A DNA stretch of 64,000 bases from Streptomyces qinglanensis (GCF_900111245.1 NZ_FOGO01000011.1:1-64000), one strand, 5' to 3'. Numbered from the stretch's first letter, positions 1 through 7,903 are shown. Program-made: numbers and translations. The notes: a model not told the origin generated them from the letters alone.

Positions 1-1
1 G

Positions 2-424
2 GTCGCCTTCGAGCACGCGGCGGACACCGAGAAGTACCCCGAGGAGGCGTTCGGCCCGGCGTGGCAGCCGCAGAAGCTCTACTACAACCAGGGCTTCAAC
101 CGGCAGCGCACCGAGGCGATGCACCAGGCGATGCTGGACCGCGGCCTGGAGTCGCCCTACACCCAGTGGCTGGAGCGCTGGGAGAAGATGGGGATCAAGG
201 AGCGCGAGATCACCACCTTCGTACCCTGCGGCGACTTCTTCGAGATCCGCGACAAGGCGCTGATCGCGCACGCCACCCAGATCGATCCGGACGGCGGCTG
301 GTTCCGCGTCCCGATGGACATCCAGCGGGAGGTCTGGCCGACCGAGGAGTACGAGCTGGCGAAGTCCCGCGTGGAGACCTCGCTCCCCGAGCACGACCTC
401 TTCGCGGGCATCCGCGAGAATTGA
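2..424 (+). CDS. mca: Mycothiol S-conjugate amidase Mca, C-terminal part
   Basis: The frame is open from the first bases, so only about the last 140 codons are present and the start lies outside the window. Mca hydrolyses mycothiol S-conjugates in the cytoplasm, releasing GlcN-Ins and a mercapturic acid that is exported; it is a zinc LmbE-family enzyme. The recognisable parts are the family C-terminal block with HAADTEKYPEEAFGPAW followed by KLYYNQGFNRQR, and the late FVPCGDFFEIRDKALIAHATQ segment. The zinc-binding N-terminal motifs are outside the window. A small membrane-protein gene follows after 4 nt, an arrangement I recall from streptomycetes. The paralogous deacetylase MshB is less likely given this C-terminal segment. 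Confidence 0.88.
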   Translation, partial: VAFEHAADTEKYPEEAFGPAWQPQKLYYNQGFNRQRTEAMHQAMLDRGLESPYTQWLERWEKMGIKEREITTFVPCGDFFEIRDKALIAHATQIDPDGGWFRVPMDIQREVWPTEEYELAKSRVETSLPEHDLFAGIREN

Positions 425-428
425 CGGT

Positions 429-725
429 ATGAGCCCGACGCAGACAACGCTCGTCCAGGTCCTTCCGCTCGCGAAGGACCTGGACGAGAACAAGGTGACC
501 CCCGGCGTGCTCGGCTTCGTCGTCTTCGCCCTCATCGGCGCGGCCGTGTGGATGCTGATGAAGTCGATGAACAAGCACATGCGGCGCGTGGACTTCGAGG
601 AGCCCGCCGGCACCGCGCCCGCGGCAGCGGCCGCCCCCGGCGGGACCGCCGACGGGACCGCCACCGCCGCCGACGCGCGCAAGGCCGAGGCCGCCGCCCC
701 GGCACCATCCGAGCGAAAGGGCTGA
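429..725 (+). CDS. Small single-span membrane protein downstream of mca
   Basis: A 98-residue protein with one strongly hydrophobic segment at about residues 28-45 (VLGFVVFALIGAAVWMLM), a basic stretch after it (KSMNKHMRR), and an Ala/Pro/Gly/Thr-rich tail. The arrangement suggests a single transmembrane helix with a cytosolic disordered C-terminus. It begins 4 nt after the mca stop and is probably cotranscribed with it. I know no function for this family; its constant place behind mca is the only hint, so a link to mycothiol conjugate turnover is only a guess. Confidence 0.8.
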   Translation: MSPTQTTLVQVLPLAKDLDENKVTPGVLGFVVFALIGAAVWMLMKSMNKHMRRVDFEEPAGTAPAAAAAPGGTADGTATAADARKAEAAAPAPSERKG

Positions 726-777
726 GCGGCCCGCCGGCCGCCCGGCCCCTCGCCTCGACCTCCCTCTGGAGAACGAC

Positions 778-1443
778 ATGCTGTTCGGCAGGTTCAAGAA
801 CCGCGTCCCCACCCCCGAGGAGGCTCTGCAGGGCCGCCCCGAGCCGGAGTACGCGGTACCCGAGCGCCACACCGTGCTCGGCACGGCGCTCCAGGGCCCG
901 TACCCGGAGGACCTGGAGATCGCCGACTTCGGCATGGGCTGCTTCTGGGGCGCCGAGCGCGTCTTCTGGACGACGGACGGCGTCTGGACGACCCTCGTCG
1001 GCTACCAGGGCGGGTCCACCCCGAACCCCAGCTACGAAGAGGTCTGCTCGGGCCTGACCGGGCACACCGAGGCAGTGCGCGTCGTGTACGACCCGGCGAA
1101 GGTGTCCTACGAGACCCTGCTCAAGCGCTTCTGGGAGTCCCACGACCCGACCCAGGGCTTCCGCCAGGGCAACGACACCGGCACCCAGTACCGCTCGGCG
1201 GTCTACACCCACTCCCCCGCACAGGCCGCCGCGGCCGAAGCCTCCCGGAACGCCTACCAGCAGGTCCTCACCGGCTCCGGACACGGCACGATCACCACCG
1301 AGATCCTCCCCGCCGAGGGCCGCCCCTTCTACCCCGCCGAGGGCTACCACCAGCAGTACCTCGACAAGAACCCGGGCGGCTACTGCGGCATCGGCGGCAC
1401 GGGCGTCAGCTGCCCGATCGGCCTGGCCCCGACGGGCGAGTGA
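778..1443 (+). CDS. msrA: Peptide-methionine (S)-S-oxide reductase
   Basis: MsrA reduces methionine-S-sulfoxide in proteins and free methionine, repairing oxidative damage in the cytosol. The 221-residue protein has the catalytic motif GCFWG with nucleophile Cys55, followed by the family blocks VGYQGG, HTEAVRVVYDP and QYRSAVYTH. Late cysteines in NPGGYCGIGGTGVSCP are the likely resolving/recycling residues. The start ATG follows GGAG with a suitable gap (GGAGAACGAC). The N-terminal extension of about 45 residues before the catalytic block is usual in actinobacterial MsrA. No MsrB partner is adjacent. Confidence 0.95.
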   Translation: MLFGRFKNRVPTPEEALQGRPEPEYAVPERHTVLGTALQGPYPEDLEIADFGMGCFWGAERVFWTTDGVWTTLVGYQGGSTPNPSYEEVCSGLTGHTEAVRVVYDPAKVSYETLLKRFWESHDPTQGFRQGNDTGTQYRSAVYTHSPAQAAAAEASRNAYQQVLTGSGHGTITTEILPAEGRPFYPAEGYHQQYLDKNPGGYCGIGGTGVSCPIGLAPTGE

Positions 1444-1540
1444 GGCGCCGAGAGCGGGCCCGCCGCCGGGTGGGGGCGCCGTCCGCAAGGACGGGGCGAC
1501 CGAGCGTCGCCGCATCGGAGCGCTGACCGGCGAGGCGGAC

Positions 1541-1553
1541 TAGGCTCGCCGGT
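1541..1553 (+). promoter_or_regulatory. Leaderless-type promoter of cutA
   Basis: TAGGCT fits the TANNNT minus-10 pattern and ends 7 nt before the cutA ATG at 1554. No Shine-Dalgarno is visible. The geometry fits transcription starting at the ATG itself, common in Streptomyces. Inferred from spacing only. Confidence 0.45.
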
Positions 1554-1886
1554 ATGACTGACTTCCTTCAGGTGGCGACGGCGACGGAGACCCGGGAGCA
1601 GGCCACCACCCTCGCGGGATCGGTGGTGACGGCCCGGCTCGCGGCAGGTGCGCAGATCGTCGGTCCGGTGGTCTCCGTCTTCTGGCACCTGGGCGAGTTC
1701 GGCACGGGTGAAGAGTGGCAACTGCTGTTCAAGACCCGTGCCGACCGGTACGCAGAGCTTGAGGCGCACCTCGTGGAGCACCACCCGTGGAAGAACCCGG
1801 AGGTGTCCGCAGTACCGATCGTGGCGGGTTCGGACGCCTACCTGCGATGGGTGGAGCGGACCGCTGATCCGGACCCTGGGGACTGA
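1554..1886 (+). CDS. cutA: Divalent-cation tolerance protein CutA
   Basis: A 110-residue CutA1-family protein. The family forms small trimers related in fold to PII proteins and is linked to copper/divalent-cation tolerance, though its molecular role is unsettled. Visible hallmarks are the early ATATETREQATTLAGSVVTARLAAG helix region, the W-x-LGEFGTGEEWQLLFKT strand segment, and the C-terminal EHHPWKNPEVSAVPI with a final YLRWV. The ATG has no clear ribosome-binding site but sits 7 nt behind a TANNNT box. The convergent regulator gene ends only a few bases downstream, so the two transcripts probably overlap. Confidence 0.93.
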   Translation: MTDFLQVATATETREQATTLAGSVVTARLAAGAQIVGPVVSVFWHLGEFGTGEEWQLLFKTRADRYAELEAHLVEHHPWKNPEVSAVPIVAGSDAYLRWVERTADPDPGD

Positions 1887-1890
1887 CCTG

Positions 1891-3231
1891 TCACGCCCTG
1901 GCCTTCTCCAGCACCTCGGCCACGGCCGGAAGCCCGTGGTGATCGCTGAGCTGCCGGAGGATCGGGGCGAGGCGCTGCCGTGGGCGGACGGACGCCACTC
2001 CGGCTGACAGCTCCAGTACCCGACTGGTGATGGCCGTGGCCTGCTCGATCTCTCCGGCAGCGAGGTAGGAGTCGGCGAGCCATGACAGGTAGAGGCTCTT
2101 GTCCCGTGCGTGGGCGTCGTCGTATCCGGTGAGCACGTCTTCGAGGACGGGGACGGCGCGCAGCGGCCGACGCAGCTCGGTCCAACAGCGGCCGGTCATG
2201 ATCTGGAGTTCTTTGCGGTCGACCCATGAGGACCAGTCGGGTTGCGGACTTCCGTCGCTTTCGGCGAGAGCACCTTCCGCGTTGTTCAGAGCGCGTTCGG
2301 TATCCCTGGCGTTCCCGGCGACAGCACAGGCCCATGCCAGCCGTTCATACAGCAACGCGCGCACCCCGGGCGGTGCGTCTGGGCCGGCTGTGCGGCACGC
2401 CTGGACAGCGGTCTCTATCCCTGCGGACCGGTCCGTGTCGATCTTCTGGTAGGCGAGGAATGCCAGCGCGTTCCCGGCCAGCGCTGCGTCCTTCGCCTCG
2501 ACAGCGGCTTGGTGGCTGTCCTCGTAGAGGCTGCGCGCGTCGGCGTGATGGCCCGCGTCGAATGCGGCCCATCCTGCTTGTTGCGCCTGCTCGGAGAGCA
2601 CTGACAGAAGCGCGCACCCGGTCTCCTCCGTATAGCTGCCCTCTCGCAGCATCGTCTTGGTTGCTTGGTACTCGCCGAGGTAGACGCGGTAGGTGTCTCC
2701 ACCGCCGAGGACGTCATCGAGGCGCCGCAGTCGTGCCGTGCGGTGGCGCAACTGGTCCGGCACGTCTCCGCCGATGTGTCGGCCTGCCTTGATCCGGGTC
2801 AGCTCAGGCAGGCCGAGAACCAGACCTGCCCCGGCTGAGGCTTTGAACAATTCCCTGCGCAGCACTGTCTCATTTCCCTCTCGGGTCGCTGGTGTGGTGT
2901 GTGCTGAGGCGGTAGGGGCATGACCGGGCGCGGTGCCTGGTTCCCAGGCCCGGGGTGCGAGGCCGAGCAGGCGTCCGGGGATGTGTAAGGCGTCGGCGAT
3001 AGTCACGATCTTGTCGAATGACGTGATGCGGCCCTGGCCACGGGCGAGTGTGCCGACGCGTTCGGGTTTGATGTCGCACTCTGCGGCAATCTTGGAGTAG
3101 CTGATCTTGGCCAGTTGCCGGGCAAGGAAGAAGACCGCGCCGAAGTCGTGAGCCACGATCGCGGCGCGCATCTCGGGGTGGCTGAGAAGCTCTCGCGGTA
3201 GTGCGGTCGGCGGTTTGTAACCAGTCATCAT
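1891..3231 (-). CDS. XRE-type helix-turn-helix regulator with TPR-like C-terminus
   Basis: About 446 residues from the tandem ATG at 3229-3231/3226-3228; GGGG lies 6 nt before the second ATG, which favours this site over an upstream ATG at 3240. The N-terminal part (roughly residues 25-90) is a helix-turn-helix (RQLAKISYSKIAAECDIK followed by VGTLARGQG and ITSFDKIVTIADAL). The remainder is rich in alpha-helical Ala/Leu repeats with the spacing of tetratricopeptide units (LAGNALAFLAYQK, LYERLAWACAVAGNARDTE). Streptomyces has many such regulators next to tiny genes, often abbreviated or island-borne. Here three tiny genes lie divergently. Ligand and targets are unknown. Confidence 0.82.
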   Translation of the reverse strand: MMTGYKPPTALPRELLSHPEMRAAIVAHDFGAVFFLARQLAKISYSKIAAECDIKPERVGTLARGQGRITSFDKIVTIADALHIPGRLLGLAPRAWEPGTAPGHAPTASAHTTPATREGNETVLRRELFKASAGAGLVLGLPELTRIKAGRHIGGDVPDQLRHRTARLRRLDDVLGGGDTYRVYLGEYQATKTMLREGSYTEETGCALLSVLSEQAQQAGWAAFDAGHHADARSLYEDSHQAAVEAKDAALAGNALAFLAYQKIDTDRSAGIETAVQACRTAGPDAPPGVRALLYERLAWACAVAGNARDTERALNNAEGALAESDGSPQPDWSSWVDRKELQIMTGRCWTELRRPLRAVPVLEDVLTGYDDAHARDKSLYLSWLADSYLAAGEIEQATAITSRVLELSAGVASVRPRQRLAPILRQLSDHHGLPAVAEVLEKARA

Positions 3232-3440
3232 GTGCCCCATAGCGCCTGCTGATGACAGTGTGTCGCGAAGCCTGACTTTCAGCCTACCCATCATGGGGAC
3301 AGCCACGGACGGGAAGCCATCGCCGTTCTCCCCCAGCACAGTTGGCGACGCAAGAGACCCCCGCGACCGATGCGAACGGTCCGGGGGCGTGGTCAACGCT
3401 GTGCAGGAGCGTCAACGTGGCAAACTCTATCCCTCAGTTC

Positions 3441-3707
3441 GTGCGATGGCTGTTGCAACGCTTGCTCCCCGGTGCGGGTCGTCATCGCATCGTCGAGGCA
3501 GCATCCCCCGCGATCCCTGGCGACACCCTGACCCTGATGCTTCCGCGCGTGCATCGGGTCTTCGATCGGTCTTCGCTGCGTGGCGAAGATGTCCGCCTGG
3601 TCCGGCCCTATGTCGTGGCACACGAGAAGCGGGAAGCACAGCAGCGGGATCGGCTTCGTCGTGGGGTGCTGGCGTACACGCGGTACGACATGGCGGTGAT
3701 GAGGTGA
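3441..3707 (+). CDS. Small hypothetical protein divergent to the XRE regulator
   Basis: Eighty-eight residues from GTG at 3441; the frame is open further upstream to a TTG at 3342, so the start is uncertain. The C-terminal half carries the block RGEDVRLVRPYVVAHEKREAQQR, which I recognise from many small Streptomyces proteins encoded beside XRE regulators. The N-terminus is hydrophobic/basic (VRWLLQRLLPGAGRHR). Function unknown. Its stop overlaps the next start as GTGA, so the next gene is probably translationally coupled. Confidence 0.55.
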   Translation: MRWLLQRLLPGAGRHRIVEAASPAIPGDTLTLMLPRVHRVFDRSSLRGEDVRLVRPYVVAHEKREAQQRDRLRRGVLAYTRYDMAVMR

Positions 3708-3955
3708 GCGGCCACCGGCATGAGGACGTGCCGCGCCGGTTCAAGGTGGCCGGCGATGTGCGCTTGGTCGATGACCGGTTCCACATCTCGCTTCAGGTCT
3801 TTCGGGGTGACGTTCACGTCTCGACTGAGTCGGCTGTGCTGTCCGTGGATGATGCCGCCCTGCTGGAAGCGCAATTGACACGGCTCTTGTGCGAGAGGGC
3901 GGGCCTGGCACCACAGGGGCGGAAGGGCGCGCTGAGCCCTTGGAGGCCGTACTGA
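3704..3955 (+). CDS. Small hypothetical protein, translationally coupled
   Basis: Eighty-three residues starting at a GTG that overlaps the previous stop (GTGA) and ending in TGATG that overlaps the next start. The product begins VSGHRHEDVPRRFKVAGD and contains short beta-like segments (DDRFHISLQVFRGDVHVS) and a Leu-rich helix (ALLEAQLTRLLCERAG). I recognise no domain. The overlaps on both sides are the best evidence for expression as part of a three-gene mini-operon divergent from the XRE regulator. Confidence 0.55.
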   Translation: MSGHRHEDVPRRFKVAGDVRLVDDRFHISLQVFRGDVHVSTESAVLSVDDAALLEAQLTRLLCERAGLAPQGRKGALSPWRPY

Positions 3956-4083
3956 TGGCGGAGGCCCAAGGAGAGCAGCAAAGCCGCCGCCACGGGCAGA
4001 AAGACCAGGCGACGAAGCGAGAAGAGTTGGAGGCGGCCGTGCGCAAGCTCAACAAGTGGTCGTCGGGTGGTGGCGGGCGCTGA
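3955..4083 (+). CDS. Very small charged protein, coupled to the preceding gene
   Basis: A 42-residue, highly hydrophilic protein (many Gln, Lys, Glu, Arg) with no membrane segment. Its ATG overlaps the previous stop as TGATG. It ends with a Gly-rich tail. Nothing in the sequence indicates a function; it is annotated because of the coupling overlap. Confidence 0.4.
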   Translation: MAEAQGEQQSRRHGQKDQATKREELEAAVRKLNKWSSGGGGR

Positions 4084-4505
4084 GACAACTGTCGCTCTGA
4101 GCAGGCCCGGCTCCCGCGATCTTCGACTCCCGCCAGCGGTCGGGGGGGGGGCGGGCCAGGCGGAACACCCGCATACGCAGTGCCGGACCGTCCGTCGCCT
4201 GGACAGCATCCGGCGTGGTCCTGCCGGGGATCGATCACGAACCCCCAGTGCAGATGGCACCGGGGTCGTCGCTGCGCCCTCGTTCGGCACGGTCCACCCG
4301 ATCACCGAACGGACCGGCCTGCTACCCGCCAACGTCTCGGGCGCCAACATGCATGACAGTCAGGCTCTGATCCCGCCGATGAAGGGCACACCACCGATCC
4401 GGTCCCGCCCGGACCGAGAGAAAATGATCCGCATAGGACGGTACGCACGGTGGCATCTTTACCCCAGGTGCGACAGGTGAGATTTCGGGCGACCAGGGGG
4501 GCACC
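4084..4505. other. Gene-free stretch with a mobile-element scar
   Basis: No intact gene. It holds a run of ten G at about 4142-4151 and a fragment resembling an IS5-family transposase on the plus strand (listed separately). Composition changes sharply to AT-richer sequence at the downstream end, where the membrane gene at 4506 begins. This looks like the boundary of an inserted segment. Confidence 0.5.
4287..4412 (+). pseudogene. Transposase remnant, IS5-like DDE domain fragment
   Basis: The plus-strand frame encodes HPITERTGLLPANVSGANMHD and then SQALIPPMKGTPPIRSR. This matches my memory of the central DDE-domain block of Streptomyces IS5-family transposases (typically xSGANVHDSQALIPLVRGIPPIRSRRGPRRRRP). 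Nothing upstream or downstream restores the rest of the enzyme, and the frame diverges after the Arg-rich point. It is therefore a short dead fragment, not a gene. No terminal inverted repeats were identified. Confidence 0.6.
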
Positions 4506-5810
4506 ATGGGGGCACTTTCTCGGACATGGAATTGGCATCAATTCAAGTTCAACACTCCTCAAAGATTGACCGAAGAGCGAGAGAGCCGCGACGAGGAAAT
4601 AAAGATCAGGCGACGCATTTTGTTGACCCTGCCGATCCAAGACCCATCGGACCGGGAACGTTTGATCGATGCCGCACAGTCGGCTGCCATCGGCGTTTTC
4701 CTTCCAGCATGGATGCGGCAAAGACATGACAGATTTTCCATTATCGGGGCAGGTGCTGTTAGCGCAGGCAGCGCCACGCTACTACTCTGGCTACTCAACG
4801 GTCAGATAATTTCAAATCCCTTCATGGACTTGCAGCCGACCAAGAGCTCCGGATTACCAATCCTCGAACAAGCCGAAATCGCCTTGACCCTAATGGCGAC
4901 CGGCACTCTATGGGCCAGCCGAAGAGCAGCTCTATCCATATTACGAGACAGGCTTCACGGTAACCCTGAATCAGAGAAGAGTAGATTTGATTTTCTACTC
5001 ATTTCCTGGGTGTCCGTGATAGGCTTCACCCTCATCGGCTTACCCTGGGTGGCATTTTCCGGATCCAACAACTACCGAGAGTGGCCGACCGGTTGGCAAG
5101 TTCTCTCAGGGGGCAGCTTTCTCATAGGGGTAGCACTGCGCCGCTGGACAAACGCCTTTCGGCAACTTCTTGATCGATACGCGCGCGCAGAGTATGAAAA
5201 GACCACCGATCAGGTTGTCTGGCGGCTTCATTATCTTTCCTGGATTCTGCACGCCAGGAGGCCGCACCACCTTAAACCGCACATCTTGCGGCAGATTCGA
5301 ACCCTAATGGACGAGTCAGCTCGCACCATCGAGATGAATCCCGTGCCTATTCGGACTGCCCATTGGCGAGAGAGAACACTGCGAAGGCAGATTCGATGTG
5401 ATCACGCTCGGATCGCTGCTGCGCTGCGCGGACTCAGTGGAGAGATCGCAAAAGCCCACTCTATCGAACAGTACGACCGCGTATGTGCATCCGTTCTGGC
5501 TGGCGCAATTTCGGCCGCACATGGAAAGTGGGATGAATTACTTGCGAATACACCCGAAGTCACGCCTACATCTCGTTTCGCGCGCAGTCTCCGCAGGGCA
5601 GCACCCAGTTGCACTTTGATAGCAGCAGCCCTCACGATTCCTGTGTTACCCGGAGTCGGACCAGCCTCCGATGGAATTCGCGTCCTATTGCTTGCCACTG
5701 CAGTTTTCGCAGCTCTGCCAGCCACCGATGCCACGCGTGACATTCTCAAAGGGGCACTGGACAAGGCTCTTATAAAGGGTTCGGATGTTGAAGCAGCGAA
5801 AAACAACTGA
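4506..5810 (+). CDS. Multi-pass membrane protein of unknown function, AT-richer, TTA-containing
   Basis: A 434-residue protein with likely membrane segments near residues 79-101 (FSIIGAGAVSAGSATLLLW), 123-137, 165-186 (FLLISWVSVIGFTLIGLPW), about 200-213, 373-386 and 393-408, separated by long basic cytosolic stretches. No recognised domain. Codon use is unlike its neighbours: many A/T-ending codons and at least five TTA leucine codons (for example in GLPW, SSGLP, SILRD, PVLPG and DELLA). In Streptomyces TTA makes translation dependent on the bldA tRNA. It lies right after a transposase scar and overlaps the next gene, so it was probably acquired horizontally. Confidence 0.72.
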   Translation: MGALSRTWNWHQFKFNTPQRLTEERESRDEEIKIRRRILLTLPIQDPSDRERLIDAAQSAAIGVFLPAWMRQRHDRFSIIGAGAVSAGSATLLLWLLNGQIISNPFMDLQPTKSSGLPILEQAEIALTLMATGTLWASRRAALSILRDRLHGNPESEKSRFDFLLISWVSVIGFTLIGLPWVAFSGSNNYREWPTGWQVLSGGSFLIGVALRRWTNAFRQLLDRYARAEYEKTTDQVVWRLHYLSWILHARRPHHLKPHILRQIRTLMDESARTIEMNPVPIRTAHWRERTLRRQIRCDHARIAAALRGLSGEIAKAHSIEQYDRVCASVLAGAISAAHGKWDELLANTPEVTPTSRFARSLRRAAPSCTLIAAALTIPVLPGVGPASDGIRVLLLATAVFAALPATDATRDILKGALDKALIKGSDVEAAKNN

Positions 5811-6105
5811 CGGAGAAATCTTGGGAATCGCAGATCGCACCGGTTGCCCTGTCGCCTTCACTCGTGAGCCCGATCAGGCAGCCGACCAGTCCCGCCAGGC
5901 TTCCGATCTCGCACCGCTCCAGCGGTTCATCGCGCAGTGGGCGGTCCATGTCCACATCCAACGGCAGCCGCATCTCGCCGAGGAGCTGCGCCGCTGGGAG
6001 GACACCGCGGCGACCGGCGACGCGCAACAGGCCCGCGGCGCCGCGTCCGCCATCGGCAGGTTCCTCGACGAGGCCCACGCCGCGCTCGGCCTACCACCGC
6101 GGTGA
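5785..6105 (+). CDS. Small hypothetical protein, possible antitoxin
   Basis: A 106-residue soluble, helical, acidic protein whose ATG lies within the end of the preceding membrane gene (26 nt overlap). The middle reads LAPLQRFIAQWAVHVHIQRQ followed by PHLAEELRRWEDTA. Its stop overlaps the GTG of a very short next frame as GTGA, the layout of many Streptomyces antitoxin-toxin pairs, and the following peptide resembles a toxin N-terminus. The antitoxin label is inference from this context; no DNA-binding motif is evident. Confidence 0.5.
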   Translation: MLKQRKTTDGEILGIADRTGCPVAFTREPDQAADQSRQASDLAPLQRFIAQWAVHVHIQRQPHLAEELRRWEDTAATGDAQQARGAASAIGRFLDEAHAALGLPPR

Positions 6106-6203
6106 GCACGGACTGGCGCTGGGAGTACGACCCCGACCACGCGCACGCGGCGGGCGGCATTCCGGCTCACGTGGTGACCGGAGAGGAGCGTCTCCCCAGG
6201 TGA
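6102..6203 (+). pseudogene. Possible truncated toxin-like frame
   Basis: A GTG overlapping the previous stop begins a 33-codon frame, STDWRWEYDPDHAHAAGGIP then AHVVTGEERL, that stops at 6203. The opening W-x-W-E-Y-D-P-D pattern followed by a P-x-x-V helix resembles the start of RelE/ParE-like small toxins found beside antitoxins in actinobacteria. It ends far short of the 80-100 residues of that family, and the other frames give no good continuation, so I read it as a decayed remnant. Confidence 0.3.
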
Positions 6204-6297
6204 ACTGGGCGAACCGATGCCGCCGAGTGGAGGTCCGCCGCCGTTCCCAGATGTGTAGCGGATCCGGCGGTCACCGGGTAGCAGGCCGGCGACCGCG

Positions 6298-6474
6298 CTA
6301 TCGGCGGGCGTAGAGAGCCAGGAACGGGGTCACGTACAGCGCGGCTTCGGTGGGGGTGGCCTTGCCGGTGGTGATGAGGACGACGCCTGCGATCAGTGCG
6401 GCGATGTGGAGGACGACCGGCGCACGGGGCGACTGGGATGACTGGGCGCCGAGCTCGGTTCCTGTCCCGTTCAT
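6298..6474 (-). CDS. Small membrane protein
   Basis: From the ATG at 6474 the product has 58 residues. The N-terminus is Ser/Gln/Gly-rich, followed by a hydrophobic helix (VVLHIAALIAGVVLITTG), a short turn (KATPTEA) and a second hydrophobic segment (ALYVTPFLALYARR). GAAGGGG lies about 9 nt before the ATG. The frame remains open upstream to 6672, so a longer N-terminus is possible but would be compositionally poor. Function unknown. Confidence 0.45.
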   Translation of the reverse strand: MNGTGTELGAQSSQSPRAPVVLHIAALIAGVVLITTGKATPTEAALYVTPFLALYARR

Positions 6475-7024
6475 ACCTGACGATGCCCCTTCGGTCACAG
6501 ATGGATACGAGGAGAGGCCGTCCTTCACTTCCCAGGCGACGCAAGGAACTCTCTTCGCATTCCGAAGGTGCGAGCAGCCTCCGGATTGGGAATCACTCTC
6601 ACCCATGCGTATCCCGCAGGGCAAACCAGCGGACGTGCCGGGTCCGGATCTGCCGCCCACCTGCACCGACACCGTCGAAACACCCCGGGATCGGCAGCAA
6701 CCTTTGAAATATCGTCCCGATACCTCCCGTTATCCTCCGCGCCCGCACGAGAGAATGTGACCAGCATCACACGTGAGCCTTCGTTTCGAAGGTGTCACCT
6801 CGGCACGCCCTCGGCCATCCGTGACGAACGGGGTCTTGACTCCGGGTTCGTCCGGGTCGCCTGCTTGACTGCCTTGGAATCCGAAGGGGTCGGCGAGCAT
6901 GCCTGCCGGCCTCGCGGCGGACGACCGCGGGGGCGGTGCCCGGACTGTCCGCGGACGTGCCGCCGGCATCGAGGGCACGGGTCACCTGCTGTGTCCGGGG
7001 CGCTGCGGAGCGCATGCTGGGTGG
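6475..7024 (+). other. Long non-coding stretch before the channel gene
   Basis: About 550 bp without a supported gene. It contains two TTGAC(T) minus-35-like elements at 6836 and 6865 on the plus strand, but I could not pair either with a convincing minus-10 box. A 6525-6770 minus-strand open frame has some regular look (LVCPAGYAWVRVIPNPEAAR) but no recognisable family. No RNA structure was recognised. Confidence 0.35.
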
Positions 7025-7903
7025 ATGGATTGGTTGGTGTCGCTCCTCGGGGCCGGTCTGGTGCTGGCCGCACTGCGGGATCTGTTCCACACGCTCTGGC
7101 ATCCGACCCGCAGGGGCGGCGCCAGCCGACTCGTGATGACGGCGCTGTGGAGGCTGTCGCATCGGTTCCCCGCCCGCAGGGGCATGAACGAGTTGGTCGG
7201 GCCGCTGGCGATGGTGACGGTCGTCGGGATGTGGACCTGTCTCGTGGTCCTGGGGTGGGCGCTCGTCTATCTGCCGCACATGCCGGAGGGGTTCGCCTTC
7301 GCGGCCGGGCTGGCGCCGCACGAGCACGGGGATCTGCTCGACTCCCTCTATGTGTCACTGGTCAACCTGGCGACGCTGGGGATCGGGGACATCGCGCCGA
7401 CCGCGGGCTGGCTGCGGCTCGTCGCACCGCTGGAGGCGCTGGTGGGGCTGGCACTGCTGACCACGACCGTCTCCTGGGTGCTGCAGATCTATCCCGCGCT
7501 CGCCCGCCGGAGGAGCCTGGCGCTGCGGCTGGCCATGCTGCGCCGCGTCCAGCCGCCCGCCCAGTATCTGCACTCCGCCACGGGAGCGGCACTGTTGGAG
7601 GGCATCGCGGCGGAAGTGGTGCGGATCCGCGTGGACTTCACCCAGTACCCGGACGCCTACTACTTCCACGACGGTGAGGACGACCTCTCGCTGGCCGCCA
7701 CGATCGACTATGCCGTCGACCTCGGCCGCCGCGGGCACTCCAGTGAGCAGAGCGAGGTGCGGCTGGCCGCCACCGTCCTCGGCAACGCGCTGACGGACCT
7801 CGCTCTCGCCCTCGACCAGCGGTTCCTGCGGACGGGCGGCACTCCTGCGGAGGTCTTCACCGCGTACGCGCACGACCATGGGCGGCGTCCTCCCCTGCCG
7901 TGA
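7025..7903 (+). CDS. Potassium-channel-like two-helix pore protein
   Basis: About 292 residues from the ATG at 7025, chosen because the first membrane helix (WLVSLLGAGLVLAALRDLFH) starts there. Upstream in-frame codons encode an Arg/Gly-rich unlikely leader. Further helices lie near residues 60-85 and 125-150. A pore-loop-like segment (LYVSLVNLATLGIGDIAP) sits before the last helix, as in Ion_trans_2 channels. The filter reads T-L-G-I-G-D instead of canonical T-V-G-Y-G-D, so potassium selectivity is uncertain. The C-terminal half is cytosolic, with a helical domain reminiscent of bacterial channel-associated regulatory regions. The 3' end overlaps the convergent glycosyltransferase gene by 47 nt. 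Confidence 0.72.
   Translation: MDWLVSLLGAGLVLAALRDLFHTLWHPTRRGGASRLVMTALWRLSHRFPARRGMNELVGPLAMVTVVGMWTCLVVLGWALVYLPHMPEGFAFAAGLAPHEHGDLLDSLYVSLVNLATLGIGDIAPTAGWLRLVAPLEALVGLALLTTTVSWVLQIYPALARRRSLALRLAMLRRVQPPAQYLHSATGAALLEGIAAEVVRIRVDFTQYPDAYYFHDGEDDLSLAATIDYAVDLGRRGHSSEQSEVRLAATVLGNALTDLALALDQRFLRTGGTPAEVFTAYAHDHGRRPPLP

Noticed and set aside
4142..4151. Run of ten G as a phase-variation switch
   Set aside because: It is not inside a supported gene, and long G runs are also a common sequencing or assembly error.
6836..6870. Two TTGACT elements as strong promoters of the channel gene
   Set aside because: Neither has a convincing minus-10 box at the right distance, and the region was therefore left without a promoter call.
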